Source of the DNA: Opitutia bacterium
GTDB lineage: Bacteria; Verrucomicrobiota; Verrucomicrobiia; Opitutales; Opitutaceae
Direction of reading: 5' to 3'
Assembly: GCA_947453695.1 (NCBI GenBank)
Contig: CANGHW010000031.1
Coordinates: forward strand, 1-45,597
DNA length: 45,597 bases
Numbering within the stretch: position 1 is the stretch's first letter; the number at the start of each line of letters is the position of its first letter. A program made the translations under genes and the position numbers. This document shows, piece by piece, positions 42,387 through 45,597 of this stretch. Under the pieces are notes generated by a model. It searched no databases and was not told the DNA's origin. It saw nothing but the letters and a program-made list of their open reading frames with translations.

Positions 42387-42429
42387 ACCTTTTGGGTTAG
42401 GCAGGCGTCTAGGAGTCAACCCCACTCAC

Positions 42430-44307
42430 ATGAGCCCTACCGTCACACCTCTCATCCGCCGCCAGCTGACGCTGGCGGCGTTTTTTTTCGGCGCACTCGT
42501 CGGGGCGCTCCTCGGCGCGGAGCCGCGCCGACCCAACGTCGTCATCATCCTCGCCGACGACCAAGGCTGGGGCGACCTCGGGGCGACCGGCAATACGCAG
42601 GTGCGCACGCCGGCAATTGATTCGCTGGCGCGGGCCGGGGCGACGATGGATCGCTTCTACGTGTGCGCCGTGTGCGCGCCCACTCGGGCGGAGTTCCTCA
42701 CCGGCCGTTACCATCCCCGCGGAGGCGTGCGTGGAGTTTCGACCGGCCAGGAGCGGCTCAACCTCGACGAGAAAACCATCGCCGATGCCTTCAAGGCTGC
42801 GGGTTATGCGACGGGGGCGTTTGGCAAGTGGCACAACGGCAGCCAGTGGCCCTATCACCCCAACGCCCGCGGCTTCGATGATTACTACGGTTTCACCTCC
42901 GGCCACTGGGGCGAATATTTTGATCCCCCGCTCGAGCAAAATGGTCGGCGCGTGCGCGGACAGGGCTTCATTGCCGACGATCTCACAGACCACGCGCTGG
43001 CATTTATCGAGCGCCACCGCGACCGGCCGTTTCTCTGTTATCTGCCCTTCAACACTCCGCACTCTCCCTTCGCGGTGCCCGACAAATATTGGCAACGATT
43101 CAAAGACAAACCGATCACCCAACGCGGTCCGGAAGGCGACAAAGAGGACATCGAGATCACCCGTTGCGTCCTCGCGATGACGGAAAACCTCGACGACAAC
43201 GTCGCCCGCGTGCTGCGCCGGCTGGACGAACTGAAGTTAGCGGACGACACCATCGTGATTTATTTTTCCGACAACGGCCCGAACAGCTTCCGCTACAATG
43301 GCGGAATGAAAGGGCGCAAAGGCAGTGTCGACGAAGGGGGCGTGCGGGCGCCGTGCTTCATCCGCTGGCCCGGTCGCATCCCGGCCGGCTCGGTGGTGCG
43401 CGAACCGACCGGCGCGATCGATCTCCTGCCCACGCTCACGAACTTCGCCGGAGTTGCACGGGTGGGCACCAAGCCACTGGACGGCCGCGACCTCGCGCCG
43501 CTCCTGCTCGGCCGGGCGCCGGCGGAGTGGCCTGATCGGATAATTTTCTCCCATCAGAACGGCAACGTGAGTGCGCGCGACCACGGCTACCGCTACGATG
43601 CGCGCGGGGCGCTCTTCGACATGGTCGCCGATCCAGGTCAACAACAGGACATCGCCGCAGCCCAACCCGAGGTGACGGCGCGGTTTGCCGCCGCGGTCGC
43701 CGCTTGGCGCCGCGACGTGCTCGGGTCGGATCGACCGGCCCCGATGGCGGGCGACGCGGCGGTTACCAAGAATGCGAAGGGAAAAAACAAGAAACAGGCC
43801 GCTGGTGGCGTTGGTCTGCCGCCCGACGACCGACCCTACCCAGTTGGCTACCGGGAGTTTCACTGGACGCCGTTGCCGGCCCGTGACGGGGTCGCGCAGG
43901 GCGCCCTCCGTCGCAGCGCGAACGCGCCGAACAGTTCCTATTTCGTCAACTGGGCCTCGCTCGAGGACCGCATCACGTGGGACGTCGAAGTGGCCACGAC
44001 CGGCGACTACGACGTGGTGATCGACTACACCTGCCCGCCGGCCGACGCCGGAGCCGCGGTGGAGTTGAGTTTCAACGCCGCCCGGCTCGTCGGTCGAGTC
44101 GCGCCCGGCTGGGACCCTCCGCTCTATACCAATCAAGACACGCTGCCGCGTCCGGCCGCCGAATCGAAGATGAAGGAGTTTCGCCCGCTCGCGCTCGGCA
44201 CGATCCATTTGGAGAAAGGCCGCGGGCAACTGACGATTCGGGCCACGGAGATTCCCGGAAAGTCCGTTATGGACCTCCGGCAGGTAAACCTGACGCTGCG
44301 ACCCTGA
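42430..44307 (+). CDS. Exported type I (formylglycine) sulfatase
   Basis: A 625-aa protein with a signal peptide (1-31, RRQLTLAAFFFGALVGALLG) and a sulfatase domain from 'RPNVVIILADDQGWGDLG' (metal Asp43, Asp44). The active-site motif is C-A-P-T-R (82-86), a CxPxR site whose Cys must become formylglycine through an activating enzyme not present in this window. 'GKWHNG', 'YFSDNGPNS' and 'GGMKGRKG' follow. From about residue 470 after a Lys-rich linker comes a beta-rich C-terminal domain ('VATTGDYDVVIDYTCPPADA', 'HLEKGRGQLTIRATEIPG') seen in many Planctomycetota/Verrucomicrobiota sulfatases, possibly sugar-binding. The terminator-like hairpin at 42457 lies in its signal-peptide codons. Confidence 0.94.
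   Translation: MSPTVTPLIRRQLTLAAFFFGALVGALLGAEPRRPNVVIILADDQGWGDLGATGNTQVRTPAIDSLARAGATMDRFYVCAVCAPTRAEFLTGRYHPRGGVRGVSTGQERLNLDEKTIADAFKAAGYATGAFGKWHNGSQWPYHPNARGFDDYYGFTSGHWGEYFDPPLEQNGRRVRGQGFIADDLTDHALAFIERHRDRPFLCYLPFNTPHSPFAVPDKYWQRFKDKPITQRGPEGDKEDIEITRCVLAMTENLDDNVARVLRRLDELKLADDTIVIYFSDNGPNSFRYNGGMKGRKGSVDEGGVRAPCFIRWPGRIPAGSVVREPTGAIDLLPTLTNFAGVARVGTKPLDGRDLAPLLLGRAPAEWPDRIIFSHQNGNVSARDHGYRYDARGALFDMVADPGQQQDIAAAQPEVTARFAAAVAAWRRDVLGSDRPAPMAGDAAVTKNAKGKNKKQAAGGVGLPPDDRPYPVGYREFHWTPLPARDGVAQGALRRSANAPNSSYFVNWASLEDRITWDVEVATTGDYDVVIDYTCPPADAGAAVELSFNAARLVGRVAPGWDPPLYTNQDTLPRPAAESKMKEFRPLALGTIHLEKGRGQLTIRATEIPGKSVMDLRQVNLTLRP
42457..42488 (+). terminator. Terminator-like hairpin inside the sulfatase signal-peptide codons
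   Basis: CGCCGCCAGC (42457-42466) pairs perfectly with GCTGGCGGCG (42471-42480) around TGAC and is followed directly by eight Ts (42481-42488). It starts 27 nt inside the sulfatase gene, over codons 10-20. By form it is a strong rho-independent terminator, so transcription past it should depend on a ribosome translating the start of the gene. Confidence 0.65.
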
Positions 44308-44328
44308 GGAACCCGGAGGCGGGCGGAC

Positions 44329-45597
44329 TTAAAGGCTCCGGGTGAGAAACGCTCGGATCCAAGCGCGGACCTCGGGAGTGTCGAACGCCTTGCCGCCGTG
44401 ACCCGCGCCGCGGAGCACATGAAACTCTGACGGCACGCCGACTTCGCGCAGGCGGGCGTGCAGGCGCTCGCTTTGCACGAGAGGGACCTGATCGTCTTGG
44501 TCTCCGTGGATGATCAAGAAAGGCGGATCGTCCGGCGTGAGGTTGTGTAGTGGGCTCATGGCCCGGGCGAGTTCGGGGCGGTCGCGGACGATGCCGCCGA
44601 GGAGTTTGGCGGCGTTGGAGGCGGCGAGGTCGGCCTCGGTTTTGCCGGGGCCGGGGACGTTGACGGGCATGGTGAGGACATCGCTGGCGCCGAAGAAATC
44701 GATGACGGCGGCGACGCGGCTGGAGATGGCTTCGCCTGACGCCGCCGGAGCAGTGCCGACGATGCTGGCGAGATTCCCGCCGGAAGAGCTGCCGGCGGCG
44801 ACGATGCGGGCGGAGTCGAGGTTGTATTTCGTGGTATTCGTGCGGAGCCAGCGGATCGCGGCGCGAACATCGTCGAGTTGGGCGGGCCAGCGCGCGGCCC
44901 AGCTGAGGCGATAGTCGAGGCTCACGACGGCGTAGCCTTCGGCGGCGAGCCACGTGAGCGGGCAATTTTCTTTGCTGCCGTTTTTCCAGCCGCCGCCGTG
45001 CGTCCAGACGATGACGGGGAGCGGGCGCGTGGAGGCGGCTGCAGGGAGATACAGATCAAGCAGGAGGGCGCCGGTGGCCGGGCGACTGTATTCTAAATTT
45101 GAGAGGCGCTTCACGCCGGCGGGGAGGGCGGGGCGGACATCGCCGGCGGGACGGATGCCGGGTCCGGGAGTTTTCGTCAGGGAGTCGCCGAGGTCGGCGC
45201 GGGCGGCGATGACGTCATTTTGGAGGCGGGCGACGATGTCGGGGTGGGCGGCGGCGACGTTGCGGAGTTCGGACGGGTCGTCCTTGAGATTGTAGAGGGC
45301 GAGGCCGGTGGTCTCGACGCGGTAGCCGTGGCGGCTGGCGATGCCGCGAATGCCGGAGAGCTCGATAGATTCGGGCTGCATCTTGCCGTAATTGGAGGGC
45401 TTGCCGCCGCGGCCGGGCTCGGCAGCGACGACGAGGTAGTCGTGCGGGACGTGGAGTTTCCAGTCGCCGCGGCGGACGGCGTGAAGCTCCTCGCCGGAGT
45501 AAAACCAGACTTCGTCGCGGCCTTTGGCGCCGGGTTGGCCGAGGAGAAGCGGATGCATGTCGGAGCCATCGCGTTTGACGTCGGGGAGCTTCGCGCC
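44329..45597 (-). CDS. Sulfatase-esterase fusion, 5' end beyond the window
   Basis: The visible 422 residues start inside a sulfatase: 'GAKLPDVKRDGSDMHPLLLG', 'DEVWFYSGEELHAVRRGDWK', 'LALYNLKDDPSELRNVAAAH' are the C-terminal part of a type I sulfatase. After a Pro-rich linker (about 140-165) follows a full alpha/beta-hydrolase domain: oxyanion loop 'THGGGWKNGS', nucleophile elbow GSSSGGN, 'IIHGDQDDQVP' and 'GAGHGGK' supply the triad. The esterase resembles BD-FAE/acetyl esterases. The sulfatase active site, N-terminus and signal peptide lie outside. It is convergent with the other sulfatase, 21 bp between stops. Confidence 0.88.
   Translation of the reverse strand, partial: GAKLPDVKRDGSDMHPLLLGQPGAKGRDEVWFYSGEELHAVRRGDWKLHVPHDYLVVAAEPGRGGKPSNYGKMQPESIELSGIRGIASRHGYRVETTGLALYNLKDDPSELRNVAAAHPDIVARLQNDVIAARADLGDSLTKTPGPGIRPAGDVRPALPAGVKRLSNLEYSRPATGALLLDLYLPAAASTRPLPVIVWTHGGGWKNGSKENCPLTWLAAEGYAVVSLDYRLSWAARWPAQLDDVRAAIRWLRTNTTKYNLDSARIVAAGSSSGGNLASIVGTAPAASGEAISSRVAAVIDFFGASDVLTMPVNVPGPGKTEADLAASNAAKLLGGIVRDRPELARAMSPLHNLTPDDPPFLIIHGDQDDQVPLVQSERLHARLREVGVPSEFHVLRGAGHGGKAFDTPEVRAWIRAFLTRSL

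Noticed and set aside
40065..42425. 786-codon frame antisense to the dehydrogenase and MFS genes
   Set aside because: Low-complexity Glu/Arg/Gly composition; both sense genes are strongly supported.

Overview
The window is GC-rich, gene-dense bacterial DNA with 42 well-supported protein genes, plus one 26-codon frame and one possible gene remnant. I see no rRNA, tRNA, CRISPR array, transposase or phage gene. The gene content suggests Verrucomicrobiota, most likely an Opitutaceae-type soil or water bacterium: secreted alpha/beta hydrolases, type I sulfatases, TAT-exported TIM-barrel proteins, a GH3-family enzyme, and intergenic space full of short-word repeats. This placement is inference from gene content, not from a marker gene.

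Region 1 (1-7.7 kb) is repeat-rich. It opens with a 21-bp tandem array, a REP-like double hairpin and a 41-bp tandem array. Then come single, functionally unrelated genes: an MBL-fold hydrolase, a 98-aa orphan, an alpha/beta hydrolase, a DUF2127 membrane protein, a Bcr/CflA exporter with a TPR protein, and an acetylxylan esterase. Several of these are preceded by a composite repeat built from 7-nt and 9-nt iterated words. The repeat points toward the gene and stops about 40-70 bp before the start codon.

Region 2 (7.7-15.5 kb) holds the acetylxylan esterase, a minus-strand operon (NUDIX hydrolase, beta-lactamase-fold serine hydrolase, BD-FAE-like esterase), an HDOD protein, two orphans and malate dehydrogenase with a clear terminator.

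Region 3 (15.6-23.4 kb) is a complete RND efflux operon: TetR regulator, a palindromic operator candidate, TolC-like channel, lipoprotein adaptor and RND pump, followed by a DoxX-like protein and an extended SDR.

Region 4 (23.5-36.7 kb) is housekeeping: DAHP synthase with an attenuator-like leader, YgfZ, HU, galactokinase with an IMPase-like phosphatase, and a minus-strand operon of YggS, SirB1-like, AroE and prepilin peptidase. A LysR regulator, a TlpA-like thioredoxin, an EamA transporter and a GH3 enzyme follow.

Region 5 (36.9-45.6 kb) starts with an RluA-type pseudouridine synthase and becomes a carbohydrate-oriented cassette: TAT-exported TIM-barrel isomerase/epimerase, two-domain thioredoxin-like protein, Gfo/Idh/MocA dehydrogenase, MFS transporter, exported sulfatase and a convergent sulfatase-esterase fusion cut by the window edge. 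Together these suggest desulfation, deacylation, uptake and oxidation of a sulfated or esterified glycan.

The observations most worth a second look are the composite repeat and its geometry, an apparent inversion of one gene with its repeat leader (about 3.57-4.55 kb), a textbook terminator hairpin inside the sulfatase signal-peptide codons, mutually exclusive hairpins upstream of DAHP synthase, and the sulfatase-esterase fusion.
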